Shown here one piece after another: positions 12,195 to 26,603 of a DNA stretch of 64,000 nucleotides; the stretch's first letter is position 1; every line of letters begins with the position of its first letter. The position numbers were made by a program, and so were the translations under genes. Where the stretch lies: contig RPFO01001162.1 of NCBI GenBank assembly GCA_009746045.1, positions 160,001 through 224,000 of the forward strand. The letters are read 5' to 3'. This DNA comes from Mesostigma viride. Lineage: Eukaryota > Streptophyta > Mesostigmatophyceae > Mesostigmatales > Mesostigmataceae. Under the pieces are notes generated by a model. It saw only the letters and a list, made by a program, of their open reading frames with translations, searched no databases and had not been told where the DNA came from.

Positions 12195-12765
12195 TGTTAC
12201 GCCGCAAGCCTCGGCCACCACCTCTACCTCTACCTGTCCTGATACTACCTAAACTAGTGAGGCTGCCTCTATATACACCCCTAGCGAAAGACGACCGAGA
12301 CGAACCAGATCTCAATGCATTTACATATGTACTACTGTAATACGCCATAGGCCATTTAATCAAACCCGTTTACTCCAGGAAAAGAGGAAGGAAACACAAC
12401 TAAACTGCCGTGACCCAAGCTAATATGTGTTAATTCATTTAACACACGCCGAGTGACCACACAAGGAGTGGAACGTGCATAAATGGTCACCAACGGTCCA
12501 ACAGGCTCGGGCCGACCTGGCCCTCGCCTGCAGAAACACAGAAACACAAGCAGGTGCACAGATGCACGCCTGTCCACTACATTCTACAAAAGGATAAGGA
12601 CCACTAATATAGTACGCGGCGCAGCGCCCAAAGGCACCCACTATACCACAGTACTGTTACGGGGACAATCATGTCCAAACTAGAACTGCACGTAACCTAG
12701 GAACAACCGAGACCAAGGACCTAATTTACGTCCGTAACTACAACGAATTGTTACGCGACGTAACA
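12195..12765 (-). repeat. 5' LTR of the gypsy element
   Basis: 571-bp partner of 200-782, TG...CA, followed on the plus strand by the resumed ATGG array. The primer-site candidate lies just inside it. Confidence 0.95.
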
Positions 12766-13396
12766 GATGGATGGATGGATGGATGGATGCATGGATGGAT
12801 GGATGGATGGATGCGTCACGTGAGCATAAGTCCTCAGTGGGAGGGGAACATGGGATGGAATGGATGGTGTAAGCTATCTAGGTCCTAGTTACAGGGGTGT
12901 GGGCACCGCGGCCCGAATCGCTATGAATGCCATACGCGGCCACATGTGGAGCCCCCACAGACTTGGGGGTGGTCTCCTTCATCAATCATCACTGCTTGCC
13001 ATCTATCCTTGCGTACCATCTGCCTCCATATTACAGACAAACCAGGAGGCTGCCCGGGCGTGAGCCCGTCGCGTCTAGTGTAGCACATGTCCATGCCGAG
13101 TCTATCACGAAACGTCCACGAGTGGCGGCCCTGCCGCGCGCTGCCTGGGGCACGCCAGGTGAGGACATATCCTTGATATCGGTGGTTGTCTCCTTGATAT
13201 CGCCCAGGCTGGGCGGGTTTGGTGCCAGCTAGTCTATCTGATGTGTCTATACCTGATCTGTGCGGGCCAGGTGCCCGGCTAGGCCCAGGCGCCTGTGCCT
13301 AGTAATAAACAACGGAGTTATGTTACTAATTAGTTAATTAATTCTACACTACGTACTCCTACTACGTACTAGTTACATGTGTCAAAATGGTGATGC
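12766..13396. other. Resumed ATGG array, a short shared tail and unassigned sequence
   Basis: 12766-12815 continues the (ATGG)n array. 12815-12850 holds CACGTGAGCATAAGTCCTCA, also present at 32087-32115 as part of a half-LINE 3' end. It looks like a strongly truncated retroelement tail inside the array. 13306-13345 is a half-LINE-type tail (CAACGGAG, then AATTAATT). The rest shows no gene. Confidence 0.5.
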
Positions 13397-13785
13397 GCCA
13401 CGAGCCACGAGGTAGCCATGGCTGACGGCGGAGCTCATAACCATCACGTTTGAGCACCGAATTCAGCCGTGAATATCACAATCGATGCGTCTTTCTACGA
13501 CGCACATGCTGATATAACTTTCCGAAGCTATTACGCAATATACGATGAGCAAACGCCTCTCGACGCAACGCAGCCTGGCGGCTGCGCTCGGCAATGAAAA
13601 TACGCCTGCAGCTTCGGCTGCAGCTTCGCCCACCGGCCCAGACGGCAACGGTGCATGACACTAGTCGTGCACTGGCTGGTGCTCGCCCAGCCCCCCGGGC
13701 TTGCCTCGCCATCTGCATCGCCTGAACCTAAGCGCAGTCGCTCTGCTGAGCCGCACTGGGACGCAATCGCCTTTGACATAGCTGG
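13397..13785 (+). mobile_element. Half-LINE 5' fragment (copy A1)
   Basis: Starts with two GAGCCAC heptamers and the family 5' UTR. The ORF1 start follows at 13544 (MSKRLSTQRSLAAALG), but the frame soon stops. Similarity to the full copy at 14767-16558 ends near 13785, where the sequence switches to the opposite strand. Confidence 0.8.
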
Positions 13786-14565
13786 GCGGTGATGGCGTCG
13801 GAGGTGGGGGTGGCGGTTGAGGAGGCGAGGAGGGTGGAGGTGGCGGTGGAGATGGTGGAGAGGAGGGGGAGCTTGGCAGCCAGCGTGCTGCCCATAGCTG
13901 CCACATCTGCAGCGAGGGGGGCCGCGTGCTGCGCCTTAAGGAGTGAGCGGATGGAGGATTCGGTCAAGGTGGTGGTGGTGGGCGCTTGGGGGGCCAGAGC
14001 TCCTCGATGGAGCGGCCAAGGAGGGAGAAGAGGGTGTATTGCTGAAGGTGGGGGCGGGCAGTGCTGTGGAGGCGCGCTGCCGAACAGAATGTACTGAAGG
14101 CGATGCGAAGGCGGCGTTGATGGTGGAGCTGTGTGCACAGTTCCATAAGCGAGTCACGTGATCCAAAGAACACGCACACCAGGATGCGGTCGTGGTTGAC
14201 TCTGCATGGGCACAGCAACTAAAAAAAGCTAGGCATCATCTGTTGTGTGGCACGTCATAGGCACACATGTACATGGCTAAATAATGCATGAAGGCATCAG
14301 CTGGTATGGGGCCTGTAGTAGGCATACATGTACAAGGCCGCAGTGGCTAGGCCTGACTATTCTACACTACTACTGCTGTATTCCACTAAGCTGGGGTGTC
14401 TGGAGGTGCTGGGGCCACGGGGGTCGCTTGCCAGGGCTTGTGGCCGACGTACATGTCCGCCCACTTCCAGTACACCGGCTTGCCCACCACATTCTGCTAG
14501 AGCTGAGGTAGGTCAGCCAAAGCTCCCGTCCCCATTGCTGCTGCGCTAGGACAGAGCTATGTTCT
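13785..14565 (-). mobile_element. Half-LINE fragments in inverted orientation (copies A2/A3)
   Basis: 13785-14205 is the reverse complement of the middle of the half-LINE ORF1 (MELCTQL, LGRSIEELWPP, DVAAMGS). 14206-14565 is the reverse complement of the ORF1 C-terminus and 3' UTR (YWKWADMYVGHKPWQ equivalent). Order and orientation differ from any intact copy. This is either an inversion or two independent truncated insertions next to A1. Confidence 0.7.
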
Positions 14566-14766
14566 TAGTTATTGGTAGCCACACAGATACTTAAAATAAA
14601 TTTAAGTAAATAATTACTTAAGAACCTATCTCCATGGGATTCGGGGAAATGGGTATATTTTTTATTAGCCAATTAAGGACCTATCTCCATGGGATTAGGG
14701 TTTAGTCAGTCATATCCCCGTTTAGAAAACTTTGGTTGTCAATTAGTTACTGTATATCTATCACTC
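14566..14766. other. AT-rich spacer with a short direct repeat
   Basis: No gene. Contains two copies of ACCTATCTCCATGGGATT about 45 bases apart (near 14624 and 14669). Confidence 0.6.
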
Positions 14767-14826
14767 TACGAGCCACGAGCCACGAGCCACGAGCCACGAG
14801 CCACGAGCCACGAGCCACGAGCCACG
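14767..14826 (+). repeat. Tandem heptamer array (CGAGCCA)n at the half-LINE 5' end
   Basis: About eight perfect copies of a 7-bp unit directly upstream of the half-LINE 5' UTR. Other copies of the family begin with one or two units (13397, 45331), so the number varies at this end. Direct head-to-tail units without spacers exclude a CRISPR array. Confidence 0.9.
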
Positions 14827-16558
14827 AGGTAGCCATGGCTGACGGCGGAGCTCATAACTTTCACGTTTGAGCACCGAATTTAGTCGTGAATATCACAATC
14901 GCTTCGTCTTTCTAAGACGCACATGCTGATATAATTTTCCGACGCTATTACGCAATATACGATGAGCAAACGCCCATCGACGCAACGCAGCCTGGCGGCT
15001 GCGCTTGGCCATGAAAATCCGCCCGCAGCCTCGGCTGCAGCTTCGCCCACCGGCCCAGAAGGCAGCGGCGCCACTAGCCAAGCTCTAGTGGTCGTCCAGC
15101 CCCCTGCTGCGCCCGCATCGCCAGCAGCGTCGCCCGAACCCAAGCGCAGTCGCTCTGACGGGCTGCTGGATGAGTACAACTTTGACGCCAGCCAGCCCGG
15201 CTATTTTGACAAGCTTACACCCGATCGCATCCTGGCCCACGTGTTTTTCGGGACGCATGCCTCTCTTTAGAACTGTGCAAGCAGCTTTCCCACCACGGTC
15301 GCCTTGTCAATGCCCGCCTCCAGAGGCGCAATTTCGGCAAAGACGTCCTCAACGCACGCCGCCCCCACCTCCAGCAATTCGCCCTCTTTTCCCTCCTTGG
15401 ACGCTCCATCGAGGAGCTTTGGCCCCCAAAGCCCCTCACCACCACCTTAACCGAATCCTCCATCCGCTCACTCCTCAAGGAGGGCCTCGAGCAGCACGTG
15501 GCCCCCATCGCTGCAGATGTGGCGGCCATGGGCAGCACGCTGGCTGCCGAGCTCCCCCTCCTCTCCACCATCTCCACCGCCACCTCCACTCTCCTCGCCT
15601 CCTCCACCGCCACCACCCCCACCTCCGCCGCCATCACCGCCCAGCTCCGTGACATCGACCAGCGTCTTAAGGACAACGCCATCGCTATCGAGGTCCTGCA
15701 GAACATGACCGCAGGCCTCACCGCCCAGGCGGGGAAGGACATTGCCGCCAAGCCAGCCCCTGCTGGCCTGGCCGGCGATGCTCCTCCCCTCACGACCTGG
15801 GCGGACATGCTTAAGCAGCACACCACCTCCACCACCTCCGCCGTCGCAGCCCAGCTCCAGCGGCAGACGCTTGACCTCCGCGAGGAGGCCGAGCTCGCCA
15901 AGCGCAGCCTTAACGTCATCGTCAAGAACCTCGCCATGGAGGAAGGTGAGAATTCCGAGAAGCTTGCTCGTGCTTTTGAGAGAGAAATCCTTGGTCGCAT
16001 GGGCCTTACTGGTGAGATCAAGCTGGTCGCCCACCGCCTTCCCCGTGCGCGGGGTAAGGCAGGGGCGCCCCCGCTCCTTCTCACCTTTAAGACCCCGGCG
16101 GACAAGATTTCTTTTCTCAGACGCCGCAAGCGGCTCGAGAAGACTCTCTTCACCCTTGACGACGACTTGACCCTGGCGCAACAACAACGGCGACGGGAGC
16201 TCTGGCCGACCTACCTCCAGCTACGGCAGACCAAGGCGGGGCAGCCGGTGTACTGGAAGGGGGCGGTCATCTACGTCGGCCACAAGCCCTGGCAGGCGAC
16301 CCCAGCGGCCCCAGCGACTCCAGACGCCCCAGCTTAGGGGAACACAACAGTAGTGTAGAATAGATAGACCGTGGCCATGTACATGTTCGCCTCCTAGAGG
16401 CACTATCCCAGCTAAGCCACGCGCTTTATTTAATCATGTACATGTGTGCCTATGATGAGCCACCCTCCAGATGATGCCTAGTTTTATTTAGTTATGTTAC
16501 AGCCCATGCAGGGAGTAACTCTCTGCTGAGAAGCCACGCCCTAGCTTTTTTGTATAGC
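14827..16558 (+). mobile_element. Half-LINE (ORF1-only LINE relative), most complete copy B
   Basis: Contains the 5' UTR (GGTAGCCATGGCTGACGGCG onward), one long ORF (14962-16337) and the first part of the 3' UTR. It stops at 16558, where copy C begins inside its own ORF. No endonuclease or RT is present. The 5' UTR resembles that of the full LINE (31339-31609) and the ORF resembles LINE ORF1. The family therefore looks like a LINE that lost ORF2, comparable to mammalian HAL1 elements. Confidence 0.8.
14962..16337 (+). pseudogene. LINE ORF1-like protein of half-LINE B, one frameshift
   Basis: Starts at MSKRPSTQRS. A single-base shift near 15265 separates the N-terminal 100 codons from the rest, so a copy without it would be about 458 residues. 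The layout is an Ala/Pro-rich N-terminus with a basic PKRSRS patch, a ~100-residue conserved domain (FFGTHASL to LGRSIEELWPPK), then a Thr/Ala-rich putative coiled coil (DVAAMG...QLRDIDQRLKDNAIAIEVLQN). It ends with an RRM-like segment (LNVIVKNL...RLPRARGKAGAPPLLLTF) and a C-terminal domain (LDDDLTLAQQQRRRELWPTY). That coiled coil-RRM-CTD order is the plan of L1-type ORF1 RNA chaperones. RNA binding is inferred from family. Confidence 0.75.
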
Positions 16559-17846
16559 TATGCTGATCTCCACAAGGCCATCGAACAGCACGTGACACCC
16601 CTGGCCGCAGATGTGGCGGCCATGGGCGGCACGCTGGCTGCCGAGCTTCCCCTCCTCTCCTCCACCACCACCGCCACCTCCAAGCTCCTCGCCTCCACCT
16701 CCACCACAACCGACGCCCTCACCGCCCAGCTCCTCGCCATCGACAAGCGCCTGCAGGACAATGCCATAGCCATCGAATGCTTGCAGAACACCGCCGGCAT
16801 CACTGCCCAGGCGGTGAAGGACATCGCCGCTCGGCCAGCCCCTGCTGGCCCTGCCGGCGATGCTCCTCCCGGCATCCCGACCTGGGCGGACATGCTTAAG
16901 CAGCACGCCACCTCCACCACCTCCGCCGTCGCCGCCCAGCTTAAGCAGCAGACGCTGGACCTCCGCGAGGAGGCCGAGCTCGCCAAGCCTTAACGTCATA
17001 GTCAAGCACTTCGACCCGCTGCAGGACGAGACCTCCGAGACCCTTGCCCTGGCGTTTGAGAACAAAATCCTTGTCCCCATGGCTATCACTGGTAAGGGCA
17101 AGCCGCGGGGGGTGACCCGCCTTCCCCGCTCGCGGGGTAAGGCCGGCCCCTCCCCCTTGCTCCTCACCTTTGACACCATGGCGGATAAGATGGAGTTCCT
17201 CAAGTGTCGCAAGCGGCTTGGGGGGACCGCCTACACGCTGGACGACGACTTGACCCTGACGCAGCAACAACGGCGACGGGAGCTATGGCCGACCTACCTC
17301 CAGCTTCGGCAGAAGGCGGGGCAGAAGCCGGTCTACTGGAAGGGGGCGGACATCTACGTCGCCCACAAGCCCTGGCAGGCGACCCCTGCCGCCCCAGCCA
17401 CCCCAGCCTAGGGAATATATAGCAGTAGTGTAGCCTAGAAAGCTTAGTGACGTGGCCATGTATGCCTACGTGACGGGCCCACACCCGCCCTTGCAATAGC
17501 CGTAGCAATTTCGAGTCATGCTTTGCCCATGCAGGGAGTTACTCTCTGCTGAGAGGCCATGTGTACCCCAGCTATAGCCTAGCCACATACCTTCCACCCC
17601 ATATGTCATGCAGGCCTTCTAGGCCCTCTCCTCAAGCCCCCCCTGGGTGCCTGTGCTTTTTTAGGAGGCATGAACCACCATGGAGGTGCAGGTGCACCTA
17701 GTGCACCCAGAGCAGGTGATAGTTGTACATCCTACACCTGCAGGTTGTCGCCCTGATTGTATTACAAACCCATAGATGCCCCTTTCTCAGGGCTATGTGT
17801 TACATATACTCGCCACGGAGCTATGATTTTAATTAATTAATTAATG
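16559..17846 (+). mobile_element. Half-LINE copy C, 5'-truncated
   Basis: Begins within ORF1 (AIEQHVTPLAADVAAMGG) and runs to the stop at 17411, then a long 3' UTR ending in (TTAA)n at 17830-17846. One frame change lies near 16990 (AELAKP versus the NVIVKHF frame). The tail CGCCACGGAG then AATTAATTAA is the family 3' end. Confidence 0.8.
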
Positions 17847-18095
17847 CTGATCTTCCCCCCCGTGCAGGCTCCCCCTTAGCGGGGTATTGCTTGAAGATCA
17901 TGGGGCTGCATGTGCCCTGGTGCAAGTGTTGTTTACATTCCCACCCTTGCAGGAAGTAGCTTAGAATGTATGATAGGCCATATGCCCCTTCTCTGGGCTA
18001 TGTGCTACATATCAAGGAGACAACCAGTGCTACATATTCTGATCAGTGCTACATATACTCCCAACAGAGTTATGTTCCTAATTAATTAATTAATA
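17847..18095 (+). mobile_element. Half-LINE 3' end fragment (C2)
   Basis: A second copy of the 3' UTR, starting at GCTGATCTTCC and ending CCCAACAGAGTTATG plus (TTAA)n. It directly follows the tail of copy C. Confidence 0.7.
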
Positions 18096-18715
18096 TTTAT
18101 CAGAAGATATAATTTCATGTTATCTCTGAGGGTAGATACAGCACTTCTGTCACAGCACTTCCATAAAGCTTCGATACTTCTCTCACACACCATTCTTCTT
18201 AACACTTAAGATATCACTACCACCTAAAGGACGCAGTTTACTCCCCTCCATCCATCCCATCCCACTCGGCAGTACTGAGGACTTCTGCTCACGTAACACT
18301 TCTACATGGACTGGAAACTTCACTGATTTACATTTACATACAATCTCAACCCTTTAGCACTCTTCAACACTAGCATGACATTTGAACAACCTTACAACAT
18401 ATCACATTTGAATTACTTGCAACATCCAGAACTATCAAAATGAAACAACTATGTATACTTTCTATACAACTAGAACAAATCTCATGACTACAGACTATGG
18501 CTACTTCAGTCACCACAAACAACTCTACTCCTGCCACAAAGACTAGTTACACAAAGAAAAACAAAGTACTCGTATGCGATTCCAAACTAAAATCTTTCAA
18601 CAAGTCTCACCTTAATAACAGAATGAACATTCACAACAACCAAGGAGATCCATACACACCATATCATCTCACTTTCATGAAAAGGTACAGATCAATGCAT
18701 GGATGCCTATACACT
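18096..18715. other. 3' flank of THI4, no gene seen
   Basis: AT-rich, high-complexity sequence downstream of the THI4 riboswitch (minus strand). It would be transcribed in any extended 3' UTR. 18256-18290 resembles the short tail at 12815 in reverse. Short open frames are not convincing. Confidence 0.5.
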
Positions 18716-18822
18716 ATGGGCTTCCCGTCGCAGGCATTACCCTGTTCCGGTGTTAAGGGTTTGATCTCAGCAGAGGCCATGGTGAACATTGTTCAGCCAA
18801 GACACTCTGCACCCCCAGCCAG
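18716..18822 (-). promoter_or_regulatory. TPP riboswitch aptamer in the THI4 3' region
   Basis: Minus strand, starting about 107 bases after the THI4 stop. All TPP-aptamer signatures are present in order. GGCTGGGGGTGC forms the P1/P2 strands. P3 is closed by GCAGAG/CTCTGC with an inner GAAC-AAT-GTTC hairpin. The pyrimidine-sensing CTGAGA sits at 18765-18770. ACCC is the P2 partner, and CAGGGTAATGCCTG is the P5 loop with the diphosphate-binding GTAATGCC. GACGGGAAGCCC closes P4 and P1. TPP binding is established for this fold. Location downstream of the coding region suggests control of 3'-end processing or splicing, as in plant THIC. Confidence 0.95.
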
Positions 18823-18837
18823 TAACACATCGATCAA

Positions 18838-18843
18838 TTTATT
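18838..18843 (-). terminator. AATAAA polyadenylation signal of THI4
   Basis: Minus-strand AATAAA, 15 bases upstream of the aptamer and about 85 bases after the stop. A cleavage site 10-30 bases downstream would fall in or just before the aptamer's first strand. Confidence 0.65.
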
Positions 18844-18928
18844 AAGAAATAACAGCATAGAGCATCAAGCATGACAAAAGCTCGAAATATACAAGGCCGA
18901 ATGCTCCTACACTATGCATAAATCAAAT

Positions 18929-20247
<1,319 letters not shown>

Positions 20248-20820
20248 TGTTTTGTTCGTGTAAGAAATTGGAAGTGGATAGAATGGACGCCGAGCGAGAG
20301 ACTGACAGTTCCCGACGCTTGGGTCTCCTTTTATCCTCGCCAGAAAAAAAAAATCTCCGCCGACGGACACGTGATCCCGCCAAATGTTTGTGACGCCGGC
20401 ACGCGGATTAACGGCAGTCCACCCCCCGACACCAATTGGATAGAGTCAGGATCCCGTTTGCGGCTTAGATCTACTTCAGCGGTACGGTCTGAAGCATGTG
20501 TGAAGCCTGTCAGCAGTTGATCTGCAGCCTGCTACAGAATCCATTTTGCCGTGAAACGCCAATCTTCTGAAGCGGTTACGCTTTTTGCCGTCGCGCCGCG
20601 CCGCTTTTACCCGGAGGCACTGTGGCTAGTGCGTGCTGGTCTGTCAAGGCAGCGGCCCCGTACCTTCGCGCCTGAATTCGCGGTGAGGAAAGTGTCCTTG
20701 CATATTTTGTCGGATAAAGGCGCACCCATTCACGCCCGCGACTCGCGTTGCCATTTCTGTTCGTGAAGGCCTCGACGAAGCATTACACAGTCAGTTTCAT
20801 CGATAACTGTCCAAGCAGAA
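20248..20820. promoter_or_regulatory. Bidirectional THI4/THIC promoter region
   Basis: 573 bases between the two start codons must contain both promoters and 5' UTRs. On the THI4 side, GGATAAAAGG (minus strand, 20336-20327) is TATA-like, about 80 bases above the ATG, and a CACGTG G-box lies at 20368-20373. No clear TATA is seen for THIC. No aptamer is present here, unlike the 5' or internal positions described in some algae. Confidence 0.6.
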
Positions 20821-23741
<2,921 letters not shown>

Positions 23742-24225
23742 GGGGGTGGCTTGCCTAGTCCACGGAGAGCCGTGTGGGGGTGGCGCGCCAAGAGGGGGTG
23801 GTGCTCGCCCTCATGGCCCAAGTCAACCGCGCGAGCATACTGATTCAACCATGAGCTATCAGGCAGCTCCTCGCAACGGCTGATGGGGTGGACAAGGGCC
23901 ACCGCTGCTGTCACTTTTCCTCTAGGGTGGCCGTGCCCACGAGATCACTTGTATATTTCCCTTTCCCTCTGCCTGCTGTGGTTCTTCCTCTGGGGCGGCT
24001 GAGTGGTGTTCTGTTTTCCAGCAGAGCCAGCGTACCGGTCTCTTGTTCCGTGCTGCAGCAACCCTGTATCTATCAATCTCCGTTGCACTGTGCTGGTGGT
24101 GTGCTCCTCGTTTCCCTGTTTGTGTATAACATCTATATCTTTGTCTGTGGTGATGGCAAAGGGGCTATGGGGTGCCAATAGGGTGGCAACCAGGATATGT
24201 TTCTGCCATGCTGCAATGTGATTTC

Positions 24226-24231
24226 AATAAA
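24226..24231 (+). terminator. AATAAA polyadenylation signal of THIC
   Basis: AATAAA 13 bases before the aptamer and 485 bases after the stop. The arrangement mirrors that at THI4. Confidence 0.65.
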
Positions 24232-24244
24232 AGAGTTTTGCTGC

Positions 24245-24347
24245 CTGGCTGGGGGTGCAAAAGGCTTGGCGACTGCTTGCCAAAGCGTTTTGCTGAGATC
24301 AAACCCTTAACACCGGAACAGGGTAATGCCTGCGACGGGAAGCCCAT
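24245..24347 (+). promoter_or_regulatory. TPP riboswitch aptamer in the THIC 3' region
   Basis: The 5' 15 bases (CTGGCTGGGGGTGCA) and 3' 57 bases (24291-24347) are identical to the THI4 aptamer, including CTGAGA (24293-24298) and GGGTAATGCC (24321-24330). P3 differs in sequence but keeps pairing: GCAAAA/TTTTGC outside and CTTGGC/GCCAA inside. It is followed by CTGACATTCACAG (24348-24360), which could act as a branch point and 3' splice site. In land plants a THIC 3' UTR aptamer controls removal of the upstream poly(A) site by splicing; the same layout is inferred here. Confidence 0.96.
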
Positions 24348-25257
24348 CTGACATTCACAGTAAAGGTTGCACCAGGACACTGGTTGGTATAGGCAGGTCA
24401 CGTTTGCTCAGTCAGGTATGGTGAGGTTGTTTAGCTGGTGGCAACTTGAGCGTTATTGTGCACTGTCTACGGGTTTAGGGTATATGGGTCATTGAGCACT
24501 ATGCTCATAGATCAATTGAAATGTTGGAGCATGCAGCGTTTGTTTAGCTGTCTTTCTTGCCAAGGTATGAGAAGTAATGGTAAGTAGACCTGTGCAGCGT
24601 TTGAGCAAGTGCTTTCCACAGTTGGTGCTTCAATGGTGAGGTCTGATGTCCATTCGTGTTTCGTTGGTTTGTGAAGGTAGTCAAAGCTTCTAGGCACACC
24701 ATGCTGGCTGTTTCTGGTTGAGAAAGACATGTTTGCCTAGCGGTGTCACTCCTGGATTAGCTCCCCGTATAACGGCACTTTTGGCATAAGGTGACGGAAA
24801 CTTCTTAGGTGTGGGCTTCCTGAGAAGCTAGCTAGAATAGTTGTCCGGAAAGTGAATGTACGAGTAGTAAGCTTTGCACAAAAGTTAGGGCAAGGCAGTT
24901 TTATCATGATTATGGTAAGTGAGGCAGCTATGTGTGTGCTCTCTAAAAGGCAGTGCTGTTTGCAACATTTTTTTTTTCGAGATTCGAGGTGAATTGCGTG
25001 TAGCAAAAGTAATACGACACCTGGCATAGTTGTCTCACTTCTTACAGAACGATCGACTCTGCGCCCGCATGATTGACAAGTCCTGAGAAATGGGCTGCCA
25101 TCTGCGATAAGCACCTTCCTGAGGGTATGCTCCAGTTTTCTCCCCATGGGCCCCGCGGCCCGTTGCTAGCCAGGGTAGAAGTCCGCAGGTGGAGGTTATT
25201 GGCCCTGATGATAGCCGCTACACTACCGCCTCGTCTGCCATTACAGTAGAGGACAGC
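24348..25257. other. Downstream of THIC, no gene recognised
   Basis: Mixed-composition sequence. The first part would be the extended 3' UTR of THIC if the riboswitch-linked intron is spliced. A 133-codon minus-strand frame (24746-25147) has no recognisable features. Confidence 0.5.
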
Positions 25258-25330
25258 TCGGATTAATTAATTAATTAGTAACATAACTCCGTTGGGGGTA
25301 CATGTAGCACATATCCCGGAGAAGGGGCAT
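25258..25330 (-). mobile_element. Half-LINE 3' tail fragment
   Basis: Minus orientation: CATATGCCCCTTCTCC, GATATGTGCTACAT, CCCAACGGAG, TTATG, then (AATT)n at 25262-25277. Only the last ~70 bases of the element are present, abutting a LINE copy. Confidence 0.75.
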
Positions 25331-26466
25331 ATGGCACGTGCGCGCTTTACTGCTCTTAAGGGGTTCGAGCCCGGCTTGGACATCCTTAACGAGCGCGAGC
25401 ACGGCGGGGTTAGACCTGGCTACCGCCTGGCCGACCTGATTTATGCGGATGACACCACCCTCATCGCGCGCCCCGAGGACATTCAGACCTGGCTGGACTG
25501 TCTGGGCCTGGAGGCGAGGGCGGTGGGGTTGGAGATTAGTGTCAAAACTGAGGCGATGGTGATCGGGGACTCCAGTACACCGCCGCTGCCGCGCCTGCTC
25601 GACGGGACAGAGGTCCCGTTAATTCCACGATCGCTTCAAACTGTTGGGGAGTTGGCTCCCTGACACTGGAGACAATGTGGACATCCGCATCGGCCTGGCC
25701 TGGGCCAGGCTCCGTTCGCTCAACACCTACTGGCGCTCCAAGGGCCTGGGCGAGCACCGCAAGCGCATGCACGTCAAGGTTCTCGTCCTCACGGTGCTCA
25801 CGTATGGCGCCGAGGCGTGGACACTCACACCCACACTAGCAGCTAAGCTCGACGGCACGGTTTACAGGATGCTCCAACAGGTCCTGAACGTAGGGTTTTC
25901 CAAGTGCCCGTCATTAGAGTCTTTGTATCAGGGTATGCCTCGTATTTCGGACGAGATTAGGCAGCGTAGGATAGCATTTGTAGGACACCTTGTTCGCACC
26001 AGCCAGGTCGACACCGCCCTTGGTCTGGCAGGCCCACAGCGGCTTGGCCAGCCAGGGTGGCATATTCTGACCTGGCCTGGCCCCAAGGGCATTCCCAAAA
26101 GGGTAGGGAAACATTAAAATTAAATTAAATTAAATTATAACATGCCTCCGTGGGGAGGTCATGTAGCACATATTTCATGATGGATGGGAAACATGTCACG
26201 AACTACATCCAGATGTTGCTGGACGACCTCGTCACGCGGTCCCAGCCCAGTTTGAACACCGCATGCACTCTCTCTCCTTTCTTTGGACTGCCATGCAGAA
26301 CAAGACGCGGTGGCAGAAGATTGTCAAGGCTCACACGCCAGCCCCTGTGGGCAAGCCACCTCCCCCCAAGAGGAGGAGGCGTTTTGATGAGTAATGTACT
26401 TAGGATTTTTCTAGACTAGATAGCTTAGAGTTAGTTCGATTACGCGGCTCCTTCCACTCCACCCAT
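25331..26466 (+). mobile_element. 5'-truncated LINE copy (ORF2 C-terminal part)
   Basis: Starts inside RT (ARARFTALKGFEPG), carries YADDTTLI, and continues to the ORF2 C-terminus (GKPPPPKRRRRFDE, stop near 26395) and the start of the 3' UTR. It is frameshifted near 25660 and again disrupted by the small insertion at 26115-26185. Its last ~65 bases lie at 31610-31676, separated by the full-length LINE inserted at 26467. Confidence 0.88.
26115..26185 (-). mobile_element. 71-bp LINE 3'-end insertion
   Basis: Minus orientation: CATCCATCA, TATGTGCTACATGACC, TCCCCACGGAGG, CATGTTATAATTT, then an AT-rich tail. Flanked by the 9-bp duplication GGGAAACAT (26106-26114 and 26186-26194). The uninterrupted sequence is visible in the full LINE near 26805. 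Confidence 0.85.
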
Positions 26467-26603
26467 TAAAATTAAATTAAAATTAAATTATAACATGCCT
26501 CCGTGGGGAGGTCATGTAGCACATATTCCATGATGGATGGGGTGGAGGAAGCCGCGTGATCGAACTATACTAACGCTAGGCTATCTAGAAAATCCTAACT
26601 ACA

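Larger units (their letters stand above)
200..12765 (-). mobile_element. Ty3/gypsy chromovirus LTR retrotransposon
   Basis: Seen: near-identical 583/571-bp direct repeats at both ends, each TG...CA, with a 5-bp duplication GATGG on either side (195-199 and 12766-12770). A purine-rich tract (GTGGGGGGGAGG on the minus strand) touches the left LTR. A TGGACTCGGAGG primer-site candidate lies one base inside the right LTR. Minus-strand order is RNase-H1-like hybrid-binding ORF, gag with CCHC knuckle, retropepsin, RT, RNase H, integrase, chromodomain, then a long extra coding region. This order and the chromodomain define a chromovirus. LTRs differ by four small indels and about one substitution, so it is young. 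It looks broken, with a handful of breaks including one 1.78-kb nested insertion in RT. Confidence 0.95.

Noticed and set aside
14767-14826. Possible CRISPR array
   Set aside because: Seven-base units abut with no spacers, and the DNA is eukaryotic nuclear with introns.
15215-16187. Gly/Val-rich 312- and 239-codon antisense frames over half-LINE B
   Set aside because: Mirror of the Thr/Ala/Pro-rich ORF1; the low-complexity composition arises from the sense strand.
20248-20820. 5' TPP riboswitch of the type seen in some algal THI4 genes
   Set aside because: No CTGAGA plus GGTAATGCC pair is present upstream of either gene; the aptamers lie downstream.
24746-25147. 133-codon minus-strand frame downstream of THIC
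   Set aside because: No motif or homologous pattern recognised, and it spans a T-run and AT-rich sequence.
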